Part shown: positions 50,539-61,245 of the stretch, piece after piece
Layout of the letters: the number at the start of each line of letters is the position of its first letter
Numbering within the stretch: the stretch's first letter is position 1
Made by a program: the position numbers and the translations under genes
Notes under the pieces: generated by a model
The model's input: the letters and a program-made list of their open reading frames with translations, nothing else
Told to the model about the DNA's origin: nothing
Databases searched by the model: none
Assembly (NCBI GenBank): GCA_036365145.1
Contig: JAEOAD010000048.1
Location: 15,507,001 to 15,571,000, forward strand
DNA: 64,000 nucleotides
Reading direction: 5' to 3'
Origin: Orientallactaga sibirica
Taxonomy: Eukaryota; Chordata; Mammalia; Rodentia; Dipodidae

Positions 50539-50984
50539 AGTCTTGTATTTTAATTGCTTTGCTGTTTTGTTCAAGCTTGTATCCTTCCTAGATAAGGTGT
50601 GATAGCTGTCTTTTGCTTTTCTGCACCTAGTCTACAATATTTTTTTCATTGTTTCTCATAACCTCTAACCCATTTACTTTCCCTCTCATTTATACTTTGC
50701 TCCCTGTTTTCCATTTCCCCCATTCCCTCCTCCTTTTACTTCTTAATTACCAGTCTCTTTAGCTCTAGAAACAATAAACTGTATTTTCCCGGCAGTGCAC
50801 TGGCGCCTCTGTCTCTCAACGTTACCCAGGATGTAAGGGAAATACACAGTATCGTTTACCGCGTGCAAACACCAGGATTGCTGTCAAATTATTTTCTGTT
50901 ACTTCAGTCAGCTTCCTCCCTAAGCAGCCCTGGGGAACATAAACCCAAAAGAATACAATTCAACAGAAAGACTTGTAAAATAAA
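50539..50984. other. Pyrimidine-rich single-copy sequence
   Basis: CT-rich 50660-50750; could be an old antisense L1 UTR, not supported. Confidence 0.35.
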
Positions 50985-51202
50985 CCAAAAAAAAAAAAAG
51001 AGTGAGAAAGAGGAAAAATAAAAATGAACATACATCTATATTAACAGATGCACAAAACACACACACACACACAAATGAGAAAACAAACCACTATGATATC
51101 CCCACATGCTCACAAAAGCTCAATAACTAAAACAAAATATAATGACATAGCTGAAATACCAGGAAAAGATTTCAGGATCCTGTCTTTGAAAAGGATTCAT
51201 GA

Positions 51203-51243
51203 GGGCTGGGGAAATGGCTTAGACCCTACTTTGAAAAACATAA
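51203..51243 (+). mobile_element. Micro-chimera: DIP-like head joined to B1 tail
   Basis: GGGCTGGGGAAATGGCTTAG (DIP-like head) is followed at once by ACCCTACTTTGAAAAACA (B1 3' end). Probably a deletion between adjacent DIP-like and B1 SINEs. Confidence 0.7.
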
Positions 51244-51327
51244 AAACTACAGTGGAAAACATCACCAATGGACACAAGCCGAAGAAAATAGCAGGGATGG
51301 AGGAAAAGGCAACATTACATTCAGAAA

Positions 51328-51520
51328 TATTTTATTTATATGTTTTCAAGAACAGAGTGGGGGATAGAATGAGCACATCAGGGCCTCCTGCCACTGCAAA
51401 TGAACCCCAGATGCATGCACCACTTTGTGCATATGACTTTACATGGCTACTGGGGAATTGAACCTGAGCCATCAGGCTTTGTAAGCAAATGCCTTTAACC
51501 CTGAGCTATTGCTCCAGCCC
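51328..51520 (-). mobile_element. DIP-like SINE in L1
   Basis: ACATTCAG on both sides of the insertion. Confidence 0.94.
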
Positions 51521-51620
51521 CACATTCAGACATACTTAAAGAGAAAAAAAATGACTGTGACCAAAATATCCAAGAACTTGAAGATACATTCAAGAGAGCA
51601 AACCTAAGAATCCACAGGGT

Positions 51621-51784
51621 CGCAGGGCGTGGTGGTGCACACCTTTAATCCCAGCACGAAGGAGGCAGAGGTAGGAGGATCACCGTGAGTTTGAGGCCAC
51701 CCTGAGACTATGTAGTGAGTTCCAGGTCAGCCTGGGCCAGAGTGAGACCCTACCTTGAAAACCAAAACAAACAAACAACAAAAA
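51621..51784 (+). mobile_element. B1-like SINE in L1
   Basis: Target duplication AATCCRCAGGGT (51609-51620 and 51785-51796). Confidence 0.96.
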
Positions 51785-51832
51785 ATCCGCAGGGTAGAAG
51801 AAATAGTAAAAATAAAAATAATGAAAGAAACA

Positions 51833-52067
51833 GAAGCTGAAGAGATGACTTAGTGGTTAAGGTGTTTGCCTGTGAAGCCTAAGGACCCTGGTTCATTTCC
51901 CCAGTACCCACGTAATCCAAAAGCACAAGGTGGTGCATGGTTCTGGAATTCGTTCACAGTGGCTAAAGGCCCTGGGACACCCATTCTCTCCCTCCCTTTC
52001 TCTTTCTCTCTCTCTAATAAGTAAATGAATAAAAAATTTTTAAAGTGCTTTTAAAAAAAAAAAGAAG
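51833..52067 (+). mobile_element. DIP-like SINE in L1
   Basis: AGCTGAAGAGATGACTTAGT head; diverged. Confidence 0.92.
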
Positions 52068-52068
52068 A

Positions 52069-52292
52069 TAGGGCTGGAGAGATGGCTTAGCAGTTAAGGT
52101 GCTTGCTTGCGAAGCCTAAGGACCCAGGTACGATTCTCCAGGTCCCATGAAAGCCAGATACACATGGTGGTGCATGTGTCTGAAGTTCATTTGCAGTGGC
52201 TAGAGACCCTGCTGTGTCCATTCTCACTCTCTCTCCCTATCTTAAATAAATAAGTAAATAAGTAAATAAATAAAAATATTTTTTAAAAAAAT
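52069..52292 (+). mobile_element. DIP-like SINE in L1
   Basis: GGGCTGGAGAGATGGCTTAG, inserted in the tail of the preceding copy. Confidence 0.94.
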
Positions 52293-52511
52293 AAAACAAT
52301 TGTAAACATATATTCATATATATTCTAGCTCCTCACTTCATAAAATAAACACTAAAAAGCACATAATATCAGACAGATCCTGATACAGTAATAGTGAGTG
52401 ACTTCAGTGCCCAACTCTAATATTCAAATAGGCAAACCAAAGAAATTTCAGAGTTAAACTACACCATGCATCAATTGGATTTAACATATCTACAGAATAT
52501 TCCATCTGAGC

Positions 52512-52676
52512 CGGGCGTGGTGGTGCACGCCTTTAATCCCAGAACTTGGGCCGCAGAGGTAGGAGGATCACGGAAAGTTCAAGCCCACCCTGAGACTACA
52601 TATAGTGAATTCCAAGTCAACGTGAGCTAGAGTGAAACCCTACCTCAAAAAAAAAAAAAAAAAAAAAAAAAAATAG
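52512..52676 (+). mobile_element. B1-like SINE
   Basis: GCCGGGCGTGGTGGTGCACG; about 28-A tail. Confidence 0.95.
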
Positions 52677-52677
52677 A

Positions 52678-52840
52678 AGCCGGGCGTGGTGGTGCACACC
52701 TTTAATCCCAGCACTTGGGAGGCAGAGGTAGGAGGATCACTGAGAGTTCGAGGCCACCCTGAGACTACATAGTTAATTCCAGGTCAGCCTGGACCAGAGT
52801 GAGACTGTACCTCGAAAAACCAAAACAAAAAAAAAAATTG
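52678..52840 (+). mobile_element. B1-like SINE
   Basis: Head to tail with the preceding B1. Confidence 0.95.
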
Positions 52841-52895
52841 CAAAGCTTCTTTCAAAGGTCAAGCTCTATGGTATGCTCTCCATAGACTCTGTTTT

Positions 52896-53119
52896 TTAAA
52901 TAATTTATTTTTATTTATTTATTTAATGACAGAGAGAAAAAAGGAGACAGAGGAAGAGAGAGAGAGAGAATGGGCACGCCAGGGCCTCCAGCCACTGCAA
53001 ACAAACTCCAGACGCATGAGCCCCCTTGTGCATCTGGCTTACGTGGATCCTGGGGAATTGAACCTGGGTCCTTAAGCTTTGCAGACAAATGCCTTAACTG
53101 CTAAACCATTTCCCCAGCC
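52896..53119 (-). mobile_element. DIP-like SINE
   Basis: GAATGGGCACGCCAGGGCCT, ends CCATTTCCCCAGCCTC. Confidence 0.95.
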
Positions 53120-53471
53120 TCAAATAAATAAATTTTAAAAGGCAATCAGAGAGCACAGAAGAAGGAAGATGCCAGAGTTCAAATATTCTCTTCAAGGGCC
53201 TCCAAAGACCTGACATCCTTCCAGTAAGCTCTAGCTTCTAAACATCTCACCATCTCCACAGGCTGATAACCAAGCTTCTAACACATAGCCTTGGAGGGAC
53301 ACTTCAGATCCAAACTGTATTACCCAGCTTCCCTTGCAGCTTCCAGTGTCTGTGTGACTAATGCAATATGAGTGTAAACGATGCACGCACACACGCACCT
53401 GCCCAACCAGCACCTTTGCTGCCCGCTTCTGTGTCATGCTGATGGTCTTAGTGTTTTGTCAGATGTCATTC
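53120..53471. other. Single-copy sequence
   Basis: Nothing recognised. Confidence 0.5.
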
Positions 53472-53484
53472 AGCATGATTTTTT

Positions 53485-53495
53485 TAAAAAAATAT

Positions 53496-53538
<43 letters not shown>

Positions 53539-53718
53539 TTTGAGAAAGAGAGAATGGGCACGCCAGGGCCTCCAGCCACTGCAGATGAACTCCAGACATA
53601 TGTACCACCTTGTGCATCTGGCTTACATGGGTCCTGGGGAAGCAATCCTGCGTCCTTTAGCTTTGCAGGCAAAGCTTAAACTGCTTTGCCTTAACTACTA
53701 AGCCATCTCTCCAGCCCT
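53485..53718 (-). mobile_element. DIP-like SINE with (TTTA)n tail
   Basis: About twelve TTTA units; target duplication CRGCATGATTTTT (53472-53484 and 53719-53731). A small AAGCTTAAACTGCTTTGCC insertion near the head. Confidence 0.95.
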
Positions 53719-53731
53719 CGGCATGATTTTT

Positions 53732-53846
53732 AACACTTCAGGCTAAAACCTCTGCTTTACTGAAATTCACATCTTTGTGGCAACAAGATATTACTTAGCA
53801 GGTAGTGTCCTCAGAGCTAAGGATAATCCATTTGTCTTTTCTTTTC
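53732..53846. other. Short single-copy spacer
   Basis: Nothing recognised. Confidence 0.5.
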
Positions 53847-54006
53847 TTTTTTTTTGGGGTGGAGGTGTTCTAGGTAGGGTTTCACTCTAGCCCAAGATGA
53901 CCTAGAATTCACTATGTAGTGTCAGGGTGACCTTGAACTAGGAGTGATCCTCCTAGTTCTGTTTCCCAAGTACTGGGATTAAAGGCATGCACCACTATAT
54001 CCAGCT
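53847..54006 (-). mobile_element. B1-like SINE
   Basis: TAGGTAGGGTTTCACTCTAG to GCATGCACCACTATATCCAG. Confidence 0.93.
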
Positions 54007-54009
54007 TGT

Positions 54010-54181
54010 CTTTTTTTTTTTTTTTTAAGTATTTTTATTTATTTTGAGAGAGAGTGGATACTGCAAACAAACTTCAGATGCATGCATCACTTTGGGCATC
54101 TGTCTTTACTGGGAAATTGAACCCAGGCAGGCAGGCTTTGCAAGCAAGTACCTTTAACCATTGGACATCTCCCCAGCCCCT
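54010..54181 (-). mobile_element. DIP-like SINE, internally deleted
   Basis: The GAATGGGCACACCAGGG block is missing between GAGAGAGAGTGG and ATACTGCAAAC. Confidence 0.9.
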
Positions 54182-54402
54182 GTGTTTCTTTTCTGTTGTG
54201 TTTATGGTGCGTCCTATGTATGATTTTTTTTTCTCATAGTTTTGCAGTTTTTCTAGTCACAACTAGCCCCATTGAAATTTTTCCTTTGTAAGACTAAAAA
54301 AGCAAGATAAAAAAAATCATACTTCACAAATAGAGCTAAGTCACGCAATGTTTCTTTCCAGAAGAGAGACAAACGTTTAATAAATACCAGCTGTGGGGTT
54401 TG
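54182..54402. other. Single-copy sequence
   Basis: A/T-rich, nothing recognised. Confidence 0.5.
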
Positions 54403-54576
54403 TTTTTTTTTTTTTTTTTTTTTTTTTTGCGAGGTAGGGTCTCACTCTGGTCCAGCCTGACCTGGAATTAACTATGTAGTCTCAGGGTGCTCAGGGTGGC
54501 CTCGAACTATCGGCGATCCTCCTACGTCTGCCTCCTGAGTGCTGGGATTAAAGGCGTGCGCCACCACGCCCGGCTT
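54403..54576 (-). mobile_element. B1-like SINE
   Basis: Contains a local duplication (TCAGGGTGCTCAGGGTGG). Confidence 0.95.
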
Positions 54577-54590
54577 CCACCTGTGTTTTT

Positions 54591-54752
54591 TTTTTTTTTT
54601 TTTTTTTTTTGTTTTTCGAGGTAGGGTCTCACTCTGGTCCAGGCTGACCTGGAATGAACTATGTAGTCTCAGGGTGGCCTCGAACGCTGGCGATCCTCCT
54701 ACCTCTGCCTCCCAAGTGCTGGGATTAAAGGCGTGCGCCACCACACCCGGCT
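54591..54752 (-). mobile_element. B1-like SINE
   Basis: Perfect target duplication CCACCTGTGTTTTT (54577-54590 and 54753-54766). Confidence 0.97.
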
Positions 54753-54766
54753 CCACCTGTGTTTTT

Positions 54767-55225
54767 TAAAGTCAAATTGCTGTTATTTCCCAGCCCGCCC
54801 ACTCCTCCCTACCCCCATGAATACTAGGAAAGCCTTGTAGAAAAGGTTCTGTGGAAGAATCTATCATCCAATAAGAAGCCAGTTCAAAATGAAGACAGCT
54901 CAGTAGCATGCAAACATGCTCTCCTAGACTATAAACTCAGGGTCGTCCGCTCCCTGTGACCTCAGGGAAGCCACCCCCTTCTCATCCACTAAGTGTGAGT
55001 CATCAATGATTTTCCTTGGAAATTTCGTGGGAGGTTGGGAATCTTTAAAGAAAAGCATACTCTAAAGTCCACAATAAGCATTCAGCTTTCTCAAAGGAGA
55101 CTTCTTTGAGCACTATAGAAATACATCTCACTTTTGTAAATCAAAATCTCTTGATGTTTCTGTGTTCGCTATTATTTTGTGGTTGTAAATTCTTTTCTCA
55201 TAGTGGCAACGAATACCCAATGGAG
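54767..55225. other. Single-copy sequence
   Basis: Nothing recognised. Confidence 0.5.
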
Positions 55226-55227
55226 GA

Positions 55228-55383
55228 AGGGGACTGGAGAGATGGCTCAGTGGTTAAGGTGCTTGCTTGTAAAGCCTAACAACCCTGGTTCAATTCCCCA
55301 GTACCCATGTAAAGCCATGCATCTGGAGTTTGTTTGCACTAGCCAGAAGCCCTGGAAACCTATGCTCTCTCTCTTTCTTTGCC
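55228..55383 (+). mobile_element. DIP-like SINE, internal and tail deletions
   Basis: GGGGACTGGAGAGATGGCTC head; AGATGCACAAGGTGGCGC block absent; ends at the CT tract. Confidence 0.9.
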
Positions 55384-55384
55384 A

Positions 55385-55531
55385 AGCCGGGCATGGTGGT
55401 ACACACATTTAATCCCAGCACTCAGGAGACAGAGGTAGGTGGATCACCATGAGTTCAAGGCAACCCTGAAAATATAGAATGAATTCCAGGTCAGCCTGGG
55501 CTAGAGACCCTACCTCAAAAAAAAAAAAAAA
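55385..55531 (+). mobile_element. B1-like SINE
   Basis: AGCCGGGCATGGTGGTACAC to CTACCTCAAAAA. Confidence 0.94.
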
Positions 55532-57155
55532 ATCCAGACCCAGCTATACCACTCCTAGGCATATATCCTAAGGACTCATCTCACTACCTTAGAGATACTT
55601 GCTCAACCATGTTTATTGCCACTCTATTCACAATAGCTAGGAAATGGAAGCAGCCTGGATGAGTGGATAATGAAGATGTGATGTGGCACAATTTATACAA
55701 TGGAGTTCTACTCAGCAGCAAAGAAATGTGAAGTTATGAAATTTGCTGGAAAATGGATGGATCTGGAAAGGATACTTAGTGAGGTAACCCAGGCCCAGAA
55801 AGCCAAATGTCACATGTACTCTCTCATATGTGGATCCTAGCAGCAAATGATTGGACTTCTATGTGAGTAGGAATAAAAGTCAGTGGCAGAAGCCAGTAAG
55901 CTAGAAAGGAGATATAAAGGGAATAGAAAGGCAGGGAGGGGGGACTTAATAGGATGGTATTGTATACATGTAAATAGAAGAACAGATTAATGGGGGCGAA
56001 ACGGCCTAAGTGAGGTCAGGGGAAGAGATTGAGTAAAGGAAAGGTGGAGGGAGGGCTAATCAAAATCTAAGAGGATATAAATAAGTCATATGGAAACCTA
56101 CTTTTCTGGACAATGGAACACTCAAAAGACAGATTGTTACTAGAAAGTTTTCAATGCCAGAGATGGGATACCTTCCAGTGAGTTGTTGGCCAGGGAGGTC
56201 ATAGATACCCCCAAAACATTACAGGCCACTGCTGAGGCCATTGGTTTCCCACCAGGAATAGATGGTAAGACCCTATTGCTGAAGACCCCACATACTTGGG
56301 CTGCAAGGTCACTGAGAAATCCTGCTGGAGCTGAGCTGAAAGCTTCCTCCATGTGAACCAGCTGACAGAAAGTTGGAAAAAGCTACACTGCATGCAGTTC
56401 AATGGGAGAGAAAACACCAGTGAAGATACTTAACAGTGAACACTGCAAGCCTTAAATTTGGCCAGCCAGGCCAAATGAGCCAACAGGTGCAATAGTGGCA
56501 TGTCTGTTATGGAGAAAACCAACCGCTCTATAATTGGACTGGAGGCCCACTCCATGGGAGGGAATATACTGATACTGAAAACCTACAACAGGGTAGTCAT
56601 GAGACCTGGGGTGTAATGTCTGCTGGTGTCTGGCTAAATGTATATACTATGCTCACCACACTGCCCAGTAAGCACTTCTCTTAATGTCCACACCCATATA
56701 TTAATGCTACTCTCACTTTTGGTTAGAGAAGCTTCTCTTTTCAGATGATGGTGACCTTGAGATGACTCAGAAGGCACCATGGTGCTGAGAAGTGACAGAG
56801 GAGTGCTCAGCACTGGAATATCTCTAACACACTTTCCAAGACTCAGGGTCCATTGCGGAAGAGGGGGCGGAAAGAATGTAAGAGCCAAAGGAAGGGTAGG
56901 ACTCCTTACAACGTGCTCCTCCAGACACAAAATGGCCTGGATATCCATGACCTCACAGTGCCTGACACTATCTACACAAGACCATCATAATAGGAGGAAA
57001 AGATCATGACATCAAAATAAAGGAGAGACTGATTGAGGGGGCAGGATATGATGGAGAGTGGAGTTTAAAAGGGGAAAGTGAGGGGAAGGGGGAATCACCA
57101 TGGGATATTGTCTACAATTATGGAAGTTGGCAATAAAAAAAATTTTTTAAAAAAA
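55532..57155 (+). mobile_element. L1 3' end: last part of ORF2 plus 3' UTR
   Basis: CCACTCCTAGGCATATATCC, AATGGAGTTCTACTCAGCAG, GAAAATGGATGGATCTGGAA and GTCACATGTACTCTCTCATA are the final codons of L1 ORF2 (reverse transcriptase protein C-terminus). A ~1.3-kb 3' UTR follows, ending CAATAAAAAAAATTT. 5' truncated, so not autonomous. Confidence 0.92.
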
Positions 57156-57157
57156 TA

Positions 57158-57440
57158 AGGCAAAAAAGGAAGAATAGGACTCCTTACAATGTGCTCCTCC
57201 AGACACAAAACGGCCTGGATATCCATGACCTCACAGTGCCTGACACTACCTACACAAGACCATCATAGTATGAGGAAAAGATCATGACATCAAACTGGAA
57301 AGAAAAACCGATTGAGAGGGAAAGGAGATATGATGGAGAGTGGAGTTTCAAAGGGGAAAGTGGGGGAAGGGAGGGAAGAACCATGGGATATTGTCTACAA
57401 TTAAAGAAGTTGTCAATAAAAAAATAAATAAAAAGGCAAA
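57158..57440 (+). mobile_element. Second L1 3' UTR end, head to tail
   Basis: 57168-57435 repeats 56890-57150 (ACTCCTTACAATGTGCTCCT ... GTCAATAAAAAAATAAATAA) with scattered differences. A second 5'-truncated L1 or a tandem duplicate. Confidence 0.92.
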
Positions 57441-57497
57441 AGTAATCAGATTCTTTAAAGCAAAGGTATAGGAGTGCATATAAAGACTAAGAATAAA

Positions 57498-57727
57498 AAT
57501 ATTTTAATTTATTTATTTTGTGAGAGAGAGAGAGAATTGGACCACCAGGGCCTCCAGCCACTTCAACCAAACTCCAGACACATGTGCCACCTTGTGTGTA
57601 TGTGCAACCTTGTACACTTGCATCACGTTGCTTGTGCATCTGGCTTATGTGGGACCTGGAGAGTCGAACATGGGTCCTTAGGCTTTGCAGGCAAGAGCCT
57701 TAACTGCTAAGCCATCTCTCCAGCCCC
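57498..57727 (-). mobile_element. DIP-long SINE
   Basis: AAAAATATTTTA flanks both sides; extra block is diverged (CTTGTGTGTATGTGCAACCT). Confidence 0.94.
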
Positions 57728-57741
57728 AAAAATATTTTACT

Positions 57742-57889
57742 AGCCAGACGTGGTGGCCCACACCTTTGATGCCAGCACTTGGGAGGCAGAGGTAGGAGGA
57801 TCACTGTGAGTTCGATGCCAACCTAAGAGACTACATAGTGAATTCTAGGTCAGCCTAGGCTACAGTGAGACCCTACCTTGGAAAACAAA
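57742..57889 (+). mobile_element. B1-like SINE
   Basis: AGCCAGACGTGGTGGCCCAC to CTACCTTGGAAAACAAAAAG. Confidence 0.94.
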
Positions 57890-58134
57890 AAGGGCAGGCA
57901 AAATGGCTTAGTGGTTAAAGTGCTTGCCGACGAAGCCTAAGGACCCAGGTTTGATTCCCCAGAGCCCACATAAGCCAGATGCACAAGGTGGTACATGTGT
58001 CTAGAGTTCATTTGCAGTGGCTAGAGGCTTTGACATGCCCATTCTCTCTCTCTCCCTCTCTCTCTCTCTCTATCTCTATCTCTTTGTCTCTGCTGCTTTC
58101 TCTCTCTCTCTCAAATAAATAAATAATAACAAAA
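57890..58134 (+). mobile_element. DIP-like SINE
   Basis: GGCAGGCAAAATGGCTTAGT head; long CT tract 58040-58112. Confidence 0.92.
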
Positions 58135-58199
58135 GGAATGTAGTTCTTTTATGTATCTATAATTCACCATAATCAATATCCCTTTTGTAGAACATTCTT

Positions 58200-58402
58200 T
58201 TTATTATTTATTTTATTTTGTTTATTTGAGAGAAAGAGGGAGCAAGAGAGAATGGGCGCACCAAGGTCTCCAGCCACTGCAAATGAACTCCAGATGCATG
58301 CGCCACCTTGTGCATTTGACTTATGTGGGCCCTGGAGAATCAAACCAGGATCCTTTGGCTTTGCAGGCAAATGCCTTAACTGCTAAGCTATCTCCCCAGC
58401 CC
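58200..58402 (-). mobile_element. DIP-like SINE (nested site)
   Basis: AGAACATTC precedes it (58191) and ATAGAACC follows, one of several copies of this target around 58190-58905. Confidence 0.94.
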
Positions 58403-58410
58403 TATAGAAC

Positions 58411-58556
58411 CTTTTTTTTTCAAGGTAGGGTCTCACTCTGGCCCAGGCTGTCCTGGAATAATTAACTATGTAGTCTCAGGGCGGCCTCGAACTCATGGCA
58501 ATCCTACCTCTGCCTCCCGAGTGCTGAGATTAAAGGCGTGCACCACCACGCCTGGC
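58411..58556 (-). mobile_element. B1-like SINE (nested site)
   Basis: Followed by CAGAACATTA at 58556-58565. Confidence 0.95.
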
Positions 58557-58565
58557 AGAACATTA

Positions 58566-58618
58566 TTTTTTAATATATTTTATTTATTTATTTATTTAAG
58601 AGAGAGAAAGAGGCAGAG

Positions 58619-58665
<47 letters not shown>

Positions 58666-58891
58666 AGGAAGGAAGGAAGAAAAAGGAAGGAAGGAAGGAA
58701 GAAAGGAAGGAAGGGAGGAAGGAAGAAAGAAAAAGAGATAATGGGCACACCAGGGCCTCCAGCCACTGCAAATGAACTCCAGATGCATGCACCACCTTGT
58801 GCATCTGGCTTATGTGGGTCCTAGAGAATCAAACTGGGATCCTTTGGCTTTGCAGGCAAATGCCTTAACAGCTAAGCCATCTCTCCAGCCC
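58566..58891 (-). mobile_element. DIP-like SINE with expanded purine tract
   Basis: The CT-rich segment has become (GAAA)n then GGAA/GAAA mix at 58618-58737, followed by a normal body. Confidence 0.95.
58618..58737. repeat. (GAAA)n/(GGAA)n microsatellite
   Basis: Polypurine expansion inside the SINE. Confidence 0.96.
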
Positions 58892-59242
58892 CTATATAAC
58901 ATTCTTATTTGTGCCTCATCAAATGAAAAGTGTCCCTTTGCCTCACATTCCTTTGTGTACATCTAGAAGCAGATTCTCTTTTTCACTAATCGTGCCTACT
59001 CTAAGTGTTTGATATTGGAACGTTTCCTGCTGCGTGAAGCTTTGATTATTATTTTAAGTTTCACTTCTCCCAGATGAAGTGCTCTCAACTAACATTTGTT
59101 TGGAATTGGCTCTGCTTGTCCTCTCCAATACCATCTCCTCTGACAGCTTACAGCAGGCCTGTGCATCATCTCTCCCACCTGAAGGCGTCTGAATGCTTGC
59201 ATGAATAAACTTTATAAGCTGCTTTGAAAGGACAGTGGAGAC
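58892..59242. other. Single-copy sequence
   Basis: Nothing recognised. Confidence 0.5.
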
Positions 59243-59325
59243 ACAGGCGTAGCTCAGTGGCAGAGCATTTGCCTCGCATGTACAAGGACTTGAGTTTATT
59301 CTTAGCACTGCAACCAATCAATGAA
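59243..59325 (+). mobile_element. ID element
   Basis: AGGCGTAGCTCAGTGGCAGA, GCATTTGCCTCGCATGTACA: sense tRNA-derived ID. Confidence 0.88.
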
Positions 59326-59494
59326 ATGAGACCATGGCATTCGAAATATTTCTATTTAATAACACATTAGTGACATTTTCCCATGTTGTTCAACAATCTC
59401 TTATGCCATCACTTTGATATGTTCTGGCCCACATTCTTGATATAGACCTAGGATTATGGCCAGCTAGTTCAGGAAATAAAGTTTTGTTAACATG
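59326..59494. other. Single-copy sequence
   Basis: Nothing recognised. Confidence 0.5.
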
Positions 59495-59508
59495 AAGAAC
59501 ACTGACTT

Positions 59509-59709
59509 GGGCTGGAGAGATGGCTTAGCAGTTAAGGTGCTTGCCTATAAAGCCAAAGGACCCAAGTTCGATTCCCCAGGACTCATGTAAACCAGATGCA
59601 CATGATGGTGCATGCATCTGCATTTATTTTGTACACCCATTCTTTCTCTCTCTCCTTCTTCCTCTATCTCTCTCTCAAATAAATAAATAAAAATTTAAAA
59701 AATTTTAAA
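59509..59709 (+). mobile_element. DIP-like SINE (first of pair)
   Basis: Left target duplication AAGAACACTGACTT at 59495-59508; about 30 bases missing before the CT tract. Confidence 0.95.
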
Positions 59710-59914
59710 GGGCTGGAGAGAGGGTTTAGCAGTTAAGGCACCTGCCTGAGATGCCTAAGGACCCAGGTTCGATTCCCCAGGCCCCACATAAGCCAGATGT
59801 ACAAGGTGGCTCATGTATCTGGAATTCGTTTGCAATGGCTGGAAACCCTGGGGCACCCATTCTCTCTCTGTCTCTCTCTCTCTCTCTCAAATAAATAAAT
59901 AAATATTTTTTTAA
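59710..59914 (+). mobile_element. DIP-like SINE (second of pair)
   Basis: Right copy of the same target duplication at 59915-59928, so the pair shares one set. Confidence 0.95.
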
Positions 59915-60022
59915 AAGAACACTGACTTAATTCAATGTTAAATCAGAACCACTGGTCCCAGTGGATACAGACAGAGGTAGGAGGGGCTTATCTGTCATTC
60001 TGTTAACAGAAAGGAAAATGAA

Positions 60023-60110
60023 GAGTTGGGCATGGTAGTACATACCAACAATCCCAGAACTTAGAAGCTAAGGCAGGAGGATCTGAGCTATGAAGTAAGA
60101 CCCTGGAGGT
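60023..60110 (+). mobile_element. Diverged B1-like SINE
   Basis: GTTGGGCATGGTAGTACATA, then only partial agreement. Confidence 0.7.
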
Positions 60111-60180
60111 CAAGAAAGAAAGGGGGAAAAGGGGGAAAGGAGAAGAAGGAAAAGAAAACTCCCAAAAGAAAGGGGAAGAA

Positions 60181-60336
60181 GCTGGGTGTGGTGGCTCACG
60201 CCTTTAATCCAGCATTTGGGAGGCAGAGGTAGGCGAATCACTGCGAGTTCAAGGCCACTCTGAGACTCCACAGTGAATTTCAGGTTCAGCCTGGACTAGA
60301 GTGAGACCCTACTTCAAAAAAAAAATACAAAAAAAC
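60181..60336 (+). mobile_element. B1-like SINE
   Basis: GCTGGGTGTGGTGGCTCACG to CTACTTCAAAAAAAAA. First of four head-to-tail SINEs. Confidence 0.94.
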
Positions 60337-60338
60337 AG

Positions 60339-60544
60339 AGGGCTGGGGAGATGACTTAGCGGTTAAGGCACTTGCCTGCAAAGCCAAAGGACCCAGGTTC
60401 AATTCCCCAGGACCCACATAAGCCAGATGCACAAGGGGGAGCATGCGTCTGGAGTTTGTTTGCAGTGGCTGGAGGCCCTGGCGTGTCTATTCTCTCTCTC
60501 TCTCTCTGTCTTTCTCTCAAATAAATAAATAAACTTTTTAAAAA
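60339..60544 (+). mobile_element. DIP-like SINE
   Basis: GGGCTGGGGAGATGACTTAG head. Confidence 0.95.
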
Positions 60545-60546
60545 TA

Positions 60547-60786
60547 GGGCTGGAGAGATGGTTTAGCAGTTAAGATGCTTGCCTGCAAAGCCTAAGAACT
60601 CTGGTTCCAATCTCTAGGTCCCACATAAACCAGATGCACAGTGATGCAAGTGTGCAATGTCACACATGTGCACAAGGGGGCACATATGTTTGGAGTTTGT
60701 TCCCAGCAGCTGAAGGTCCTGGCACACCCATTCTCTCTCTCTCTCTCTCAAAATGAAAGAAAAGAAAAAAAGAAAAAAAAAAAAAT
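60547..60786 (+). mobile_element. DIP-long SINE
   Basis: Extra block AGTGATGCAAGTGTGCAATG; ends in an A-rich tract. Confidence 0.94.
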
Positions 60787-61030
60787 AGGGCTAGAGAGAT
60801 GGTTTAGCAGTTAAGGCGCTTGCCTGCAAAGCCTAAGGACTCATGTTTGAGTCTCCAGGTCCCACATAAGCCAAACATACAGTGACACAAGCACACAAGG
60901 TGGCACATGCGCACAAGGGGGCGCAAATGTCTGGAGTTTGATTGCAGTGGCTGGAGGCCCTGGCGTGCCAATTCTCTCTCTCACTCTGTTTGTCAGTCTC
61001 TCACTTTTGCATTTAAAGAAAAAAAAAAGC
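60787..61030 (+). mobile_element. DIP-long SINE
   Basis: CACAAGGGGGCGC at 60912-60924 is the CTCF-like core. Fourth in the array. Confidence 0.94.
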
Positions 61031-61097
61031 AGTCTGTTAGGCTTGCCTCAATAAATAAATAAATAAACAATTAAACAATAATAAGAAGAAACAACCT

Positions 61098-61245
61098 TGG
61101 CTCAAATCCCAGCTATATATGAACAAGTGACTCCAGGCAGATTGAGCAACCTCCCAGGGTGGTGAGGACTGAAGGAGAAGACAGCCATAAGAGTTTAGCA
61201 CCGGGTCTGGAGTGCCCACATATGCTACTGTCATCACTTCTGTTG
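61098..61245 (+). mobile_element. MIR, diverged
   Basis: TGGCTCAAATCCCAGCTATA, GGTGGTGAGGACTGAAGGAG and TAAGAGTTTAGCACCGGGTC follow MIR order. Confidence 0.65.

Larger units (their letters stand above)
51085..52500 (+). mobile_element. Old L1, ORF1 and early ORF2 pieces, SINE-riddled
   Basis: 51230-51320 and 51520-51620 (AAAACTACAGTGGAAAACAT, CCAAAATATCCAAGAACTTG, CAAACCTAAGAATCCACAGG) match the L1 ORF1 region. 52285-52500 (ACAGTAATAGTGAGTGACTT, TTGGATTTAACATATCTACA) matches ORF2 after the endonuclease. Reading frames are broken and the middle is missing. Confidence 0.75.

Noticed and set aside
55532..56050. Possible functional reverse-transcriptase coding end
   Set aside because: Only the last part of L1 ORF2 is present, 5' truncated and without a long open frame.
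59243..59325. tRNA-like sequence with A and B boxes
   Set aside because: It is an ID SINE; no intact cloverleaf ending.
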